Source: Candidatus Mnemosynella biddleae (GTDB lineage: Archaea > Halobacteriota > Archaeoglobi > Mnemosynellales > Mnemosynellaceae). From it: 64,000 nt of DNA. A model generated the notes under the pieces. That model was given only the letters and a program-made list of their open reading frames with translations, did no database searches and was not told the origin of the DNA. Each line of letters begins with the position of its first letter. Position 1 is the stretch's first letter. The stretch spans positions 1 to 64,000 of the forward strand of contig MTMI02000003.1 in assembly GCA_002011165.2 (NCBI GenBank), written 5' to 3'. The position numbers were made by a program, and so were the translations under genes. Below are positions 9,710-19,365 of the stretch, one piece after another.

Positions 9710-10627
9710 ATGAAGATTCTCGTATACGAAGGTTTTCATGAAGATGCTCTCGAAGTTCTGAGAGGGAAATATGAGGTGATTTATGATCCAAGAGTCCCAG
9801 AGAAGGAAGAGCTTCTTTCCGCCATAGAAGATTGTGATGTGATTATAGTAAGAACTTACACAACAATTGACAGAGAAGTCATAGACAGAGCAAAGAAACT
9901 CAAGGTCATTGCAAGATACGGAGTGGGGCTTGAGAGAATAGACTGTGAATATGCTAGAAAGAAAGGGATTGAAGTTGTTAACAGTCCTCTTGGTAATGTG
10001 GACAGTGTTGCGGAACTTGTGATTTTCCACATGCTTTCAACTCTCAGGAGACTTGTAGAAGCTGACAGGAGTGTCAGAAGAAGAGAGTGGGATAGAAAGA
10101 AATTTGAATTCTATGAGCTCAAAGGCAAGCTTATCGGGTTCATAGGATTCGGAAACATTCCGAGAGCTATAGTCAGAAAACTCTCAGGTTTTGAAGTCAA
10201 TTTCGTCGCTTACGATCCTTACGTGGATGAAGAGACGATGAAGGCGATGAATGTTAAGAAGGTCGAACTTGATGAGCTACTTTCGACAGCAGACGTCGTT
10301 TCAGTTCATGTTCCTTTAACCCAAGAAACCCATCACATGATTGGAAGAAGAGAGCTTGAGATGATGAAACCAACTGCAGTGCTCATAAATACTGCAAGGG
10401 GAAAAGTTGTTGATGAAGATGCTCTTGTTGAAGCTCTTGAACAGGGAAGAATCTTCGGAGCTGGTCTGGATGTTTACTATGAGGAACCGCCAACCAACAG
10501 AAGGTTGCTCAACCTCCCAAACGTTGTACTTACTCCGCATATAGGAGGAATGACGAAAGAAGCGAACAGAAGAATGGCATTTGAGCTTGTTGAGAAGATA
10601 GAGAAGGTACTGAGCTCAAAGAACTAA
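9710..10627 (+). CDS. D-2-hydroxyacid/phosphoglycerate dehydrogenase-like
   Basis: GKLIGFIGFGNIPRAIVRKL; INTARGKVVDEDALVEALEQGRIFGAGLDVYYEEPP; start taken at ATG 9710. Confidence 0.87.
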   Translation: MKILVYEGFHEDALEVLRGKYEVIYDPRVPEKEELLSAIEDCDVIIVRTYTTIDREVIDRAKKLKVIARYGVGLERIDCEYARKKGIEVVNSPLGNVDSVAELVIFHMLSTLRRLVEADRSVRRREWDRKKFEFYELKGKLIGFIGFGNIPRAIVRKLSGFEVNFVAYDPYVDEETMKAMNVKKVELDELLSTADVVSVHVPLTQETHHMIGRRELEMMKPTAVLINTARGKVVDEDALVEALEQGRIFGAGLDVYYEEPPTNRRLLNLPNVVLTPHIGGMTKEANRRMAFELVEKIEKVLSSKN

Positions 10628-10969
10628 CTTATACAGCATTTCAATCTTTTTTATTAAAGATGGGAGCATGCAGTTCTGAAGAAGAAATTCAAGAAGCTCC
10701 ATACTTTTCTTTTCGTTCTTAGATGCCAAATTAATCCAAACTATAATTTCGTTTATCTCAACATTTATTTTATTCACGAACTCCACAAGATTTTTCCCTC
10801 CAGATTTCTCTACTTCCGCAACCAATATGAGAGTGCTCAAATGTGAAGAGAGTTCTCCCAGATAAAAAGAAAGCATTTTCATCCTCTCAAATTCCTTCCC
10901 TTTCACGAGTTTTTCGTAATTTTCAAGAATCCTTTCGAAGAGATATTTCAGACCTTCGCCCTCGTCCAT
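10616..10969 (-). CDS. Hypothetical helical protein
   Basis: Intact 117-aa ORF convergent to upstream gene; no recognised motif. Confidence 0.5.
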   Translation of the reverse strand: MDEGEGLKYLFERILENYEKLVKGKEFERMKMLSFYLGELSSHLSTLILVAEVEKSGGKNLVEFVNKINVEINEIIVWINLASKNEKKSMELLEFLLQNCMLPSLIKKIEMLYKLVL

Positions 10970-11042
10970 ATCCGGAGATTGGAAAAATGGATACTTAAAT
11001 GAAACGGAAGTTTTTTAAATTATTCTGAATAACGATTGTTAT

Positions 11043-12185
11043 ATGAAGAGAATTTATCTGGATTATGCGGCCACAACCCCAGTGGATGAAGAAGTTATTA
11101 GAGTTATGAATGAAATTCATCGAGACATATTCGGAAATGCTTCGAGCATCCATCTGGATGGAAGGAGAGCAAGAGAGGCAATTGAAAGGGCGAGAGACAA
11201 AATATTGAGAAAATTAAACGCACGAAATCATAAATTGATATTCACCTCGGGAGGGACTGAATCAAATAACACCGCCCTGAAGGGAATTGCCTTTCGAAGA
11301 AAAAGAGGACATATAATCACCTCTAAAATAGAACACGACTGTATTCTAAAAACTTGTGAATGGCTTGAAAAACTTGGTTTTCGCATTACGTATCTTCCAG
11401 TGGATAGTGAGGGATTTGTAGACCTCAAGAAGCTTGAAGAAGAAATAGGAAACGACACAATACTCGTCTCGATAAACCACGGGAATAACGAAATAGGAAC
11501 AATAGAGGACGTAAAAGCCATTGGAGAAATATGTGAAGATAAAGGTGTTTATTTCCACAGTGATGCCTGTCAGAGCTTTTGTAAAACTCCAATTGATTTG
11601 GAAGAGATGAAAATAGATCTTCTCACAATTAATGCACACAAAATTTATGGTCCAAAAGGTGTTGGAGGACTCGTGATAAGAGATGGAGTCGAAATTGAAC
11701 CTCTAATGCATGGGGGAGGACATGAATTCGGTTTAAGGAGTGGCACCGAGAATGTCCCTGGAATTGTAGGATTTTCAAAAGCTGTTGAAATTTTCAAGGA
11801 AGATGACATAAGAAAAATGAAGAAACTTAGAGATATGTTAATTAAAGGAATTTTAGAGCTAGAAGACACTAAATTGAATGGTCCAAAAGGAAATAAAAGG
11901 CTTTGCAACAATGTAAATGCACTCTTCAGGTATGTGGACGGAGAAGCTCTCCTTCTGTATCTCGACTCAAATGGCATATCTGTTTCAACTGGTTCCGCTT
12001 GTTCCTCTTCTTCCTCAGAGCCAAGTCATGTTCTCACAGCAATAGGACTTGACCCAAAAGATGCAAGATGCAGTTTGAGATTTACCCTAGGAAAGTGGAA
12101 CGAAGAGGAGGATGTGAGATTCACGTTGGATGTCCTCGAAGAGGGGGTTAATAAGCTCAGAGAGGTCAGTGCTTTAAAGGGATAA
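11043..12185 (+). CDS. Cysteine desulfurase (NifS/IscS family)
   Basis: MKRIYLDYAATTPVDEEV; FTSGGTESNN; NAHKIYGPKGVGGL; STGSACSSSS. Confidence 0.94.
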   Translation: MKRIYLDYAATTPVDEEVIRVMNEIHRDIFGNASSIHLDGRRAREAIERARDKILRKLNARNHKLIFTSGGTESNNTALKGIAFRRKRGHIITSKIEHDCILKTCEWLEKLGFRITYLPVDSEGFVDLKKLEEEIGNDTILVSINHGNNEIGTIEDVKAIGEICEDKGVYFHSDACQSFCKTPIDLEEMKIDLLTINAHKIYGPKGVGGLVIRDGVEIEPLMHGGGHEFGLRSGTENVPGIVGFSKAVEIFKEDDIRKMKKLRDMLIKGILELEDTKLNGPKGNKRLCNNVNALFRYVDGEALLLYLDSNGISVSTGSACSSSSSEPSHVLTAIGLDPKDARCSLRFTLGKWNEEEDVRFTLDVLEEGVNKLREVSALKG

Positions 12186-12269
12186 AATTATTTTAACCAT
12201 CGTTAAAAGCTGGAATTCAAGGGAAAAAAATATCTATTTAAAGCGGAGATCGTTGAAATAGGTGATAGA

Positions 12270-12704
12270 ATGAAAAAAGTGGTTTTGATTTCACTGATCT
12301 TTCTCGTTATTATCATTGCCTTTGCAGGTTGTCTTGGAGTTGCAACACTGAAATTTGCCGTCTACAACGACTGCGAGAACTACATCACTGATGTAAATAT
12401 TACCGTGAAGGGAGAAGTTGTTAATCATATTACTATAGATAGAGGCTATTGGGCAGATTTTGGGATGACTCATGTCCCGGCAGGAGTAGATATACCGATA
12501 AAGATTCAGGTTGACTACTACGATGCCAAAACTAAAGAATATGTGAAATCTGAAGTTTGGGAGCGTACAGATAGCTTTATAGACTCAATTTACGGAGCAG
12601 GATTTGTAATAAATGAGACGGGGATATGGATTGTCGAATATCCGAATGAGAATGAACTTAAAGAGCCGATGCCAGTCGAAATAAAATCAAAGTTAACTTC
12701 TTGA
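12270..12704 (+). CDS. Putative lipoprotein
   Basis: N-terminal signal with lipobox-like IIIAFAGCLG. Confidence 0.6.
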   Translation: MKKVVLISLIFLVIIIAFAGCLGVATLKFAVYNDCENYITDVNITVKGEVVNHITIDRGYWADFGMTHVPAGVDIPIKIQVDYYDAKTKEYVKSEVWERTDSFIDSIYGAGFVINETGIWIVEYPNENELKEPMPVEIKSKLTS

Positions 12705-12815
12705 TAGCTTTCCGCTTTTTCCACCCTTTTGAGACTGAATTCTTTTTCGAGAGAACCATACTGGTAATTCTCGAAAACCGCCTCAGAGAATTCTTAGAAA
12801 GTGTAGAAAAGAGAT

Positions 12816-12886
12816 GCGCCGACCGGGATTCGAACCCGGGTCTGAGCCTTGGCAAGGCCCGGTGATAACCACTACACTATCGGCGC
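12816..12886 (-). tRNA. tRNA-Gly (anticodon GCC)
   Basis: Minus strand GCGCCGATAGTGTAGTGGTTATCACCGGGCCTTGCCAAGGCTCAGACCCGGGTTCGAATCCCGGTCGGCGC folds as a cloverleaf, loop TTGCCAA. Confidence 0.95.
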
Positions 12887-12892
12887 ATCAAT

Positions 12893-13552
12893 CTATTCAT
12901 GAATGAGATCATCTTTATATAAATTTTGATTTCCCAGTCCATGAACCATTTTCATAACTCCTCTTGCAATTATTCTCGCAACTCTTAGAGGTTCTGGAAC
13001 AGCACCAGAACTCGAAAATTTTTTGAGAATTCCGACTGCATCACTTTTTTTCAATCCAGAAAATCTGATATAAAGCGTGTGATCAAAGATTTCAACTTTT
13101 TCCCGAGCTCCAAGCTTTTTATACGCTTCAAGTCTCTCTGGATCATCAAAATACTCTGAAATATATTTTTCCAAACCTTCTGAAGGCTCATAAGTTACAC
13201 AAATCACTGGAACAGAGGTTTCGTGGAAGATTCTCTCCACATCTATTACGTTGAACCAAGAAATCACACACCCATTTAGAAGAATAACGTTGAGATCTTT
13301 TCTATTCAGGGATTGAAAAATTTTGAGAACCGATTCTGTTGCGTCCATCCCACCCACAGTAGCGGTCGCACAGGCAAATCCATCTACGATCCCATCACTC
13401 CTCATAACAACTCCTGCAAGAACAGAAAGAGGAGGTCCTCTCGTGAAACTCTCTGCAATTCCGAGAGCTCTTATACCCTTCTTTTCAAGACGAACCATCC
13501 TTTTCTTCCCACCAATATCCACAATCAAGACAAACGAAAAACTTTCCCCCAA
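12893..13552 (-). CDS. DUF99 (UPF0215) family protein
   Basis: KKGIRALGIAESF; VIGNG-like VILLNGCVISWFNVID. Confidence 0.85.
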   Translation of the reverse strand: MGESFSFVLIVDIGGKKRMVRLEKKGIRALGIAESFTRGPPLSVLAGVVMRSDGIVDGFACATATVGGMDATESVLKIFQSLNRKDLNVILLNGCVISWFNVIDVERIFHETSVPVICVTYEPSEGLEKYISEYFDDPERLEAYKKLGAREKVEIFDHTLYIRFSGLKKSDAVGILKKFSSSGAVPEPLRVARIIARGVMKMVHGLGNQNLYKDDLIHE

Positions 13553-13608
13553 TTCTCACACTCTTACAGCACATTTTTAGTTCCACTTCAGAACGTTTTT
13601 CAACGTTT

Positions 13609-15615
13609 TTGGATCTGCACTTCTTGCAGAGGTTTCCGCTCATCAAAAAAGATTTTTCTCTCAGGAAATATAAAAATGAGAGTGTGAGAGACTTCCTCAG
13701 ATATTTCCCGAAAAAACCGTATGAACATCAGATGAAAGTTATGGAGAGAATTGAATCCGCTTTAAGAGATGGAAAAATAGTTCTTTTCGAAGGAGGTTGT
13801 GGAACTGGAAAAACCTTGATTTCGCTTGCCACTTCAATTTCAATAGCTAAGGAGATGAACAAAAAAGTTCTCATCGCAACAAATGTCCATCAACAGATGC
13901 TTCAATTCATGGTAGAGCTCCGAGAGATAAAAAAGAGAGAGGGGGATATCAAAGTTTGCGTTCTGAAGGGAAAGATGCACCTATGTCCAGAGAAAAAGAG
14001 TTATGAGGAATGTGAGGAACTAAAGAAGGGAGATGAGAGGAGAGGAGAGATTTGCAAAAGATATCTCAAAAGTTCTGAGGTTAAAATGGAAGAGTTCAAA
14101 AAATGGTATTTCTCTGATGTAAGAGCTCCAGAAGAAGTTGCAGAAAGAGAAAAAGATGTGTGTGCTTATGAACTGATAAAGAGGTGTATGAGCGAATCAG
14201 ATGTTATCCTATGCAATTACCACCACATTCTTAATTTGGAGATTCTCGTAAATCTTTTAAACTGGTGTTCGTGCGACCTCCGAGATCTGATTGTGATATT
14301 CGATGAGGCTCACAACCTTGAGAATTCAGCCAGAGAACATGCTTCTTTATTTCTTCATCGAGATCTCGTGAAGAGAGCTATTGACGAAGCAGAAAAAATG
14401 GAGAGGGAGGATTTCTCTGAGTTCATAAAAAGATTTGACTCTATAATTCTCGAGCTTATTGAAGAGGGTTCAAAAGAGGATATATGGATAGACTCAAGAG
14501 GTAAAGAAGATTTCGAAGAGATGTTTCTTGAGGAGGGAAATGAAATTGCGATGATGATAGAAAAAGATTGCCCCAACGCAATGGAGATTCTTGAAGAAAT
14601 TTATGAAGTTTCTTTTGATGACGGAGAGAATCTAAGAGTCTTTTCAGACTTTCTTATGAACTATCTTCACGTTTCTGTGGATCCTTCATATGCCTTCGCA
14701 ATTCACTGGAGGAGAGGAGAGGAAATGGAGTATTTTTTGGAGATATTTTCATGTATTCCGAAGAATGTAACAAAACCTCTTTTCGATTCAATTTTTGCTT
14801 CAGTTCTCATGTCCGCAACCCTCAGACCTTTTGAGGTTTTGAAGAGAGTTCTCGGTATAGAAAGAGCGACTCTCGAAATCGTCTCTCCTACTCCCTTTCC
14901 GAGAGAGAGAAGAATAACTCTTGTTGTTAAAACGCCTCCTCTCTTCCAGAAGAGAAGAGATAAGGAGAGAATAATTAGGACGATCAGATCTGTTTTGAGA
15001 GATGCAATAAGATTCAGTTCCGGAAATGTCTTGATTTTCTTCCAGAGCTATCAGGAAGCGGAGAAATACTATAAAATGATGGAGATCGAAAACAAGCTTC
15101 TCGACAGAGTGGGAGAGTCTTCAGAAGAGATAAGAAGGAGATTTTTCGAACTAGGAGAGAGAGGAAAAAAAGCAGTTCTTTTCACATATCTCTGGGGAAC
15201 GCTAACTGAAGGTATCGACTATCGGAATGAGAGGGCCAGAACAGTTGTGATTGTTGGTGTTGGATATCCCTCATTGAACAAGAGAATTATGGCAATAAAA
15301 AAAGCCTATGATCATCACTTCGGCAACGGATGGGAATATGCAATTCAGATTCCAACAATCAGAAGAATAAGGCAGTGTATGGGCAGAGTTGTGAGATCCC
15401 CAGAAGACTATGGAGCAAGAATTCTCGTGGACGTGAGATTCTCTTCCGTTGCTCTAAGAACAATTCCGAAATACGAGGTTTATTCAAGATTTCCGGAAGA
15501 CGAGAGAGAGGAGTTCGTGGAGATCTCACCAGAAGAGTTGGCAGAAAAGCTTTCAAAATTCTTTTCAGGATTCTTCCACTCTGCTTCAGAGTTCAGACGA
15601 CTTGATCTAACATGA
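13609..15615 (+). CDS. XPD/Rad3-related ATP-dependent DNA helicase
   Basis: FEGGCGTGKTL; VIFDEAHNLE; SATLRPFE; GYPSLNKR; IRRIRQCMGRVVRSPEDYG. Confidence 0.92.
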   Translation: MDLHFLQRFPLIKKDFSLRKYKNESVRDFLRYFPKKPYEHQMKVMERIESALRDGKIVLFEGGCGTGKTLISLATSISIAKEMNKKVLIATNVHQQMLQFMVELREIKKREGDIKVCVLKGKMHLCPEKKSYEECEELKKGDERRGEICKRYLKSSEVKMEEFKKWYFSDVRAPEEVAEREKDVCAYELIKRCMSESDVILCNYHHILNLEILVNLLNWCSCDLRDLIVIFDEAHNLENSAREHASLFLHRDLVKRAIDEAEKMEREDFSEFIKRFDSIILELIEEGSKEDIWIDSRGKEDFEEMFLEEGNEIAMMIEKDCPNAMEILEEIYEVSFDDGENLRVFSDFLMNYLHVSVDPSYAFAIHWRRGEEMEYFLEIFSCIPKNVTKPLFDSIFASVLMSATLRPFEVLKRVLGIERATLEIVSPTPFPRERRITLVVKTPPLFQKRRDKERIIRTIRSVLRDAIRFSSGNVLIFFQSYQEAEKYYKMMEIENKLLDRVGESSEEIRRRFFELGERGKKAVLFTYLWGTLTEGIDYRNERARTVVIVGVGYPSLNKRIMAIKKAYDHHFGNGWEYAIQIPTIRRIRQCMGRVVRSPEDYGARILVDVRFSSVALRTIPKYEVYSRFPEDEREEFVEISPEELAEKLSKFFSGFFHSASEFRRLDLT

Positions 15616-15712
15616 TTAAAAATCGAGAAATTTATAAATGAAAGATCGTAAATTTTGAGGACGGCATATTCTTTATATAACTAAAACTGCAAGGCACAAA
15701 GAGGGTGCTAAC

Positions 15713-16972
15713 GTGTCGGCAGAGTCCGCTACTTTAATAATCAGCAAATTTATTCTGAATATTGCTATTCTCTTGATTGTAGCAAGGATTGCAGGAGATT
15801 TAACCAATAAGTATCTTCGACAACCACCCGTTCTCGGAGAACTTATAGCGGGAATAATAATAGGACCTTATGCTCTTGGAAGTATCCTCAATGATCCGAT
15901 AATTCTTAATTTCGGTGAAATATCATTCGATGGAACTCAACTAAGTCTTATAGAAGTTCTTTCGATGATTTCGGTCATCATCCTTCTTTTTGTTGCAGGT
16001 GTCGAAACAGATGTAAGAAAATTTGTGAAATATGGAAAGAGTGCTGGATCTGTTGCGATTGGCGGAGTTGTTTTCTCGTTTGCTCTTGGATACTACATAA
16101 CACTCCTCTTCGGCTATTCTCAGGTCTCTGCACTCTTTATGGGAGCTGTCTTAACAGCAACAAGTGTCGGAATAACGGTGAGAGTTCTCTTAGACATAGG
16201 AAAGCTTGATACTCCTGAAGGAGTGACGATTCTCGGGGCTGCGGTGATTGATGATGTTCTTGGAATCATTGTTCTTGCTCTTGTCCTCAGTCTTGAAGTT
16301 GGAGATCGCGTGAGTCTTAGCTATCTCGTTAAACTAGGTCTTATCGCCTTTATTTTCTGGTTTGCAATAGTTGCCATCGGACTAAAGTTTTCAAAAGCAA
16401 TCTCAAAGTACATTCTTGAGCCCTTCAAAGAGCACGGAGGGATGCCTCTTATAGCTCTTTTCGTGGGCTTCATTATAGCTTACTTATCAACTCTTGTACA
16501 CCTTCATCCCGTTATTGGAGCATATGCAGCTGGACTGATGTTCGCAAGCACTGAAGAGAGACACGAAATTCTCCAATATCTACATCCAATCTACTCATTC
16601 TTCGTACCGCTTTTCTTCGTCTCCATGGGAATGCAAGTTGATGTCTTCGTGCTGAAGGATGTTGCAGTCTTTGGAATCGTTCTGATTGTTGTAGCGATAA
16701 TTGCAAAGGTTTTCGGATGCGCAATCTTCGCTAGAGTTTCAGGCTTTAACTGGCTTGGATCCATTAGAATAGGAGCTGGAATGGCTCCCAGAGGAGAGGT
16801 TGGGTTAATAACAGCTGGTGCAGCACTTTTAGAAGGTGCAATTTCTCTTCCGATGTATGCAGCAGCTGTAGCGGTGAGTATGGTGAGTACTTTGATAACT
16901 CCGCCAATGCTGAAACCGCTCTTCGGAAAAGGTGGAAGTGGACTAACAAGTGAAGAGGAATCAGAGACTTGA
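15713..16972 (+). CDS. Cation:proton antiporter (CPA2 / KefB-NapA-like)
   Basis: Multi-TM; LRQPPVLGELIAGIIIGP; AAVIDDVLGIIVLA. Confidence 0.9.
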   Translation: MSAESATLIISKFILNIAILLIVARIAGDLTNKYLRQPPVLGELIAGIIIGPYALGSILNDPIILNFGEISFDGTQLSLIEVLSMISVIILLFVAGVETDVRKFVKYGKSAGSVAIGGVVFSFALGYYITLLFGYSQVSALFMGAVLTATSVGITVRVLLDIGKLDTPEGVTILGAAVIDDVLGIIVLALVLSLEVGDRVSLSYLVKLGLIAFIFWFAIVAIGLKFSKAISKYILEPFKEHGGMPLIALFVGFIIAYLSTLVHLHPVIGAYAAGLMFASTEERHEILQYLHPIYSFFVPLFFVSMGMQVDVFVLKDVAVFGIVLIVVAIIAKVFGCAIFARVSGFNWLGSIRIGAGMAPRGEVGLITAGAALLEGAISLPMYAAAVAVSMVSTLITPPMLKPLFGKGGSGLTSEEESET

Positions 16973-17530
16973 TGAGAAGTGTTTATTAAAAACATCTTTT
17001 ATTTCTTTCACTTCTCTTAGAACGTGAACTCCGTCCATCTCACTTAGCTTCCTTACATTTTCTGCATCTTCCTTTCTAACTCTCAGCTCCATTTTTCTCC
17101 CATTCGGAAGCACAGTGATTGTGATTCCTTCTTCCAGATCACTCGGAAGAATATAAACAGGAACAAATGCCTTTAAAGCCATGATAGTTGAGTTCGAAAC
17201 CAACGAATCCGCAATTCCATAGGCAACCTTTGCAACAGTATTTGAAGTTGCAGGTGCTATGAGGAGAAATTCGAATTTTCTGAGTTGAAGATCCCCAGCC
17301 AAAAAAGGAGAGTTCGGATTCAATTCCACTTTAAATTCTCCAAAAGAGTTTTTAACTCTTTCCAGAAGTCTATAATACTTCAAAACTTGTTCGCCAGCTT
17401 TCGAAAGATAAACTTTGATTTCGACATCTGGATGCTCTCTTTTAACTTCCTCCATTACCTCAATCACATCACTTATTTTATCTCCACTCCCCGTGATGCA
17501 CCAAGCAACCCTCTTAAACACTTCAATCAC
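16961..17530 (-). CDS. afpA: Archaeoflavoprotein AfpA-like flavoprotein
   Basis: Flavoprotein pattern RVAWCITGSGDKISDVIEVMEEV; LLIAPATSNTVAKVAYGIADSLVSNS. Confidence 0.8.
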   Translation of the reverse strand: MIEVFKRVAWCITGSGDKISDVIEVMEEVKREHPDVEIKVYLSKAGEQVLKYYRLLERVKNSFGEFKVELNPNSPFLAGDLQLRKFEFLLIAPATSNTVAKVAYGIADSLVSNSTIMALKAFVPVYILPSDLEEGITITVLPNGRKMELRVRKEDAENVRKLSEMDGVHVLREVKEIKDVFNKHFSSSL

Positions 17531-18101
17531 ACCTCAGGAGTTCTGAGAATCTCTTTACAGTTTTTCTCAAACTTCTGAAACCTTCTTCGTCGTTTATGAC
17601 ACCTTCTAGGGTGTCTTTACTCCAAAAAGTAGCACCCAAATTTGCTCCAAAAGCCCCTCCTGCGACTGTTATCATTCCGTTGAGAATGTAGAATGCGTAA
17701 ATCTGAAGCAGGGCTATTTCCTGTCCGCCCATCCGATCCCCACCTACTGCTATTCCAGTTCCAATCTTTCCTTTGAAGAAATTGAAATCTTTAGCTAGGA
17801 GAGCTCTGCACCTGTCCATCACTGCTTTGAGTTGAGCACTAACTCCGCTGTTGTAAACTGGAGTTGCCATAATGATGCCTTCTGCATCTCCGAAAAGAGA
17901 ATACAGCTCTTCCATATCATCCTTTATTCTGCACTCTCCATGAATTAGACAGTAATCACAATGTTCACAGAATGTAATTTTTTTGTCTCGAACTGTGTAG
18001 AACTCTGTCTCAAATCCAGTGTCTTCAAGCATCTCAAGTGCTCTTTTGAGAACGAACTCAGTTGCTTTATTCCGCGGGCTTCCGCATATTCCGAGTATCA
18101 T
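17523..18101 (-). CDS. Iron-sulfur flavoprotein / NAD(P)H-dependent FMN reductase (Isf-like)
   Basis: MILGICGSPRNKATEFVLKRAL; CEHCDYCLIHGECRIKDDM; TPVYNSGVSAQLKAVMDR. Confidence 0.87.
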   Translation of the reverse strand: MILGICGSPRNKATEFVLKRALEMLEDTGFETEFYTVRDKKITFCEHCDYCLIHGECRIKDDMEELYSLFGDAEGIIMATPVYNSGVSAQLKAVMDRCRALLAKDFNFFKGKIGTGIAVGGDRMGGQEIALLQIYAFYILNGMITVAGGAFGANLGATFWSKDTLEGVINDEEGFRSLRKTVKRFSELLRCD

Positions 18102-18113
18102 AACAAAAAGAGT

Positions 18114-19298
18114 TTAAGATGTTTTGGATGCTCTTTCGCCAAGCCTTACACCAGCTTCGTAAGCCTTCTGAAGTTCTTCTTCCGTTGGTCTATACCGCAG
18201 ACTTAGAGGTTCCAGAACCTCAAACTTCAATTCCTCGAAGACTCTGTTTATCTCCTTAACAGCCCCGCCACCCCATCCATAAGAGCCGAAGGCCATTGCA
18301 ACCTTATTCTTTGGTTTTAGTCCTCTAAGATACGTCAAAAAGCCAGCAACTGGCGGAAAAACTCTATTATGCATTGTTGGAGATCCAATTGCAATTCCAC
18401 CTGCGTCAAGAATTTCCGTCATTATCTCACTCCAGGGATCTTTCCTCAAATGGAAAAGTCTGACTTCTGAATGCTGTGCTGCACCTTCGGCTATTGCTTT
18501 TGCTATTATTGCGGTGCTCTCCCACATCGTATCGTAAATAACCACCACTTTGTTTTCCGCCTTGAACTCAGCCCATCTCGAATAAGCCTCTATGATGACA
18601 GAAGGATTCTTCCAGATGACCCCATGGCTCGGAGCTATCATACTGAACTCCAAATTCAGCTTTCCAATTTCCTCGAGCTTTCTCCTTACGAGTTCTCCTA
18701 ATGGCATTAAAATATTCGCATAGTAAATCTTTGCCCATTTCACGGCTTCCTCTACTCCGATGTCTTCATCAAATCTTTCTTCGCTTGCGAAATGTTGACC
18801 AAAGGCATCATTGGAGAGTAGGAGCTTCTGCTCCTTCACGTAAGTTGCCATGCTATCAGGCCAGTGTAGCATGGGCATTTCCAAGAAAAGAAGGGTTCTT
18901 TCTCCTATCTTAAGTTCATCTCCAGTCTTAACAACTTTGAACTCCCACCCCTCGGTATTGAAATGCTTTTCCAGACCTTCTTTTCCTTTCTTAGTGCAAA
19001 TCACTGTTGCATTTTTCGCTATTTCTTTCATTTTCTCCAAACTTCCAGAATGATCCGTCTCAACGTGATTGGAGATTATGTAATCTATTTCAGAGGGATC
19101 AACGACTTTTTCAATCCTCTGAAGCATTTCATCGAAGAATTTCTCCTTAACAGTATCCACCAAAACAATCTTCTCGTCTTTTATAAGGTATGCATTGTAA
19201 GTTACTCCCCGATGGGTTTCGAAATTGTGGAAGTCCCTTTCTTCCCAGTCAATAGCACCAACCCAATATACTTTATCCATTATCTCCTCTGCATTCAT
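18114..19298 (-). CDS. F420H2 oxidase/flavodiiron protein (FprA-like)
   Basis: ISNHVETDHSGSL; MLHWPDSMATY; flavodoxin domain VVVIYDTMWESTAIIAKAI. Confidence 0.88.
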   Translation of the reverse strand: MNAEEIMDKVYWVGAIDWEERDFHNFETHRGVTYNAYLIKDEKIVLVDTVKEKFFDEMLQRIEKVVDPSEIDYIISNHVETDHSGSLEKMKEIAKNATVICTKKGKEGLEKHFNTEGWEFKVVKTGDELKIGERTLLFLEMPMLHWPDSMATYVKEQKLLLSNDAFGQHFASEERFDEDIGVEEAVKWAKIYYANILMPLGELVRRKLEEIGKLNLEFSMIAPSHGVIWKNPSVIIEAYSRWAEFKAENKVVVIYDTMWESTAIIAKAIAEGAAQHSEVRLFHLRKDPWSEIMTEILDAGGIAIGSPTMHNRVFPPVAGFLTYLRGLKPKNKVAMAFGSYGWGGGAVKEINRVFEELKFEVLEPLSLRYRPTEEELQKAYEAGVRLGERASKTS

Positions 19299-19365
19299 TT
19301 TTCATCACCATACTTTTACTTTTTACAACGAACTTAAAAAATTTTATTTCGAAAATCGAACAATT

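Noticed and set aside
11043-12185. Possible atypical IscS lacking the PLP lysine, as reported for an A. fulgidus homologue
   Set aside because: The active-site lysine is present (NAHKIYGPKG), so it looks like a normal cysteine desulfurase.
12191-12208. TTTTAAC-CATC-GTTAAAA hairpin after the cysteine desulfurase gene
   Set aside because: AT-rich and weak; may help termination but not distinguishable from background by eye.
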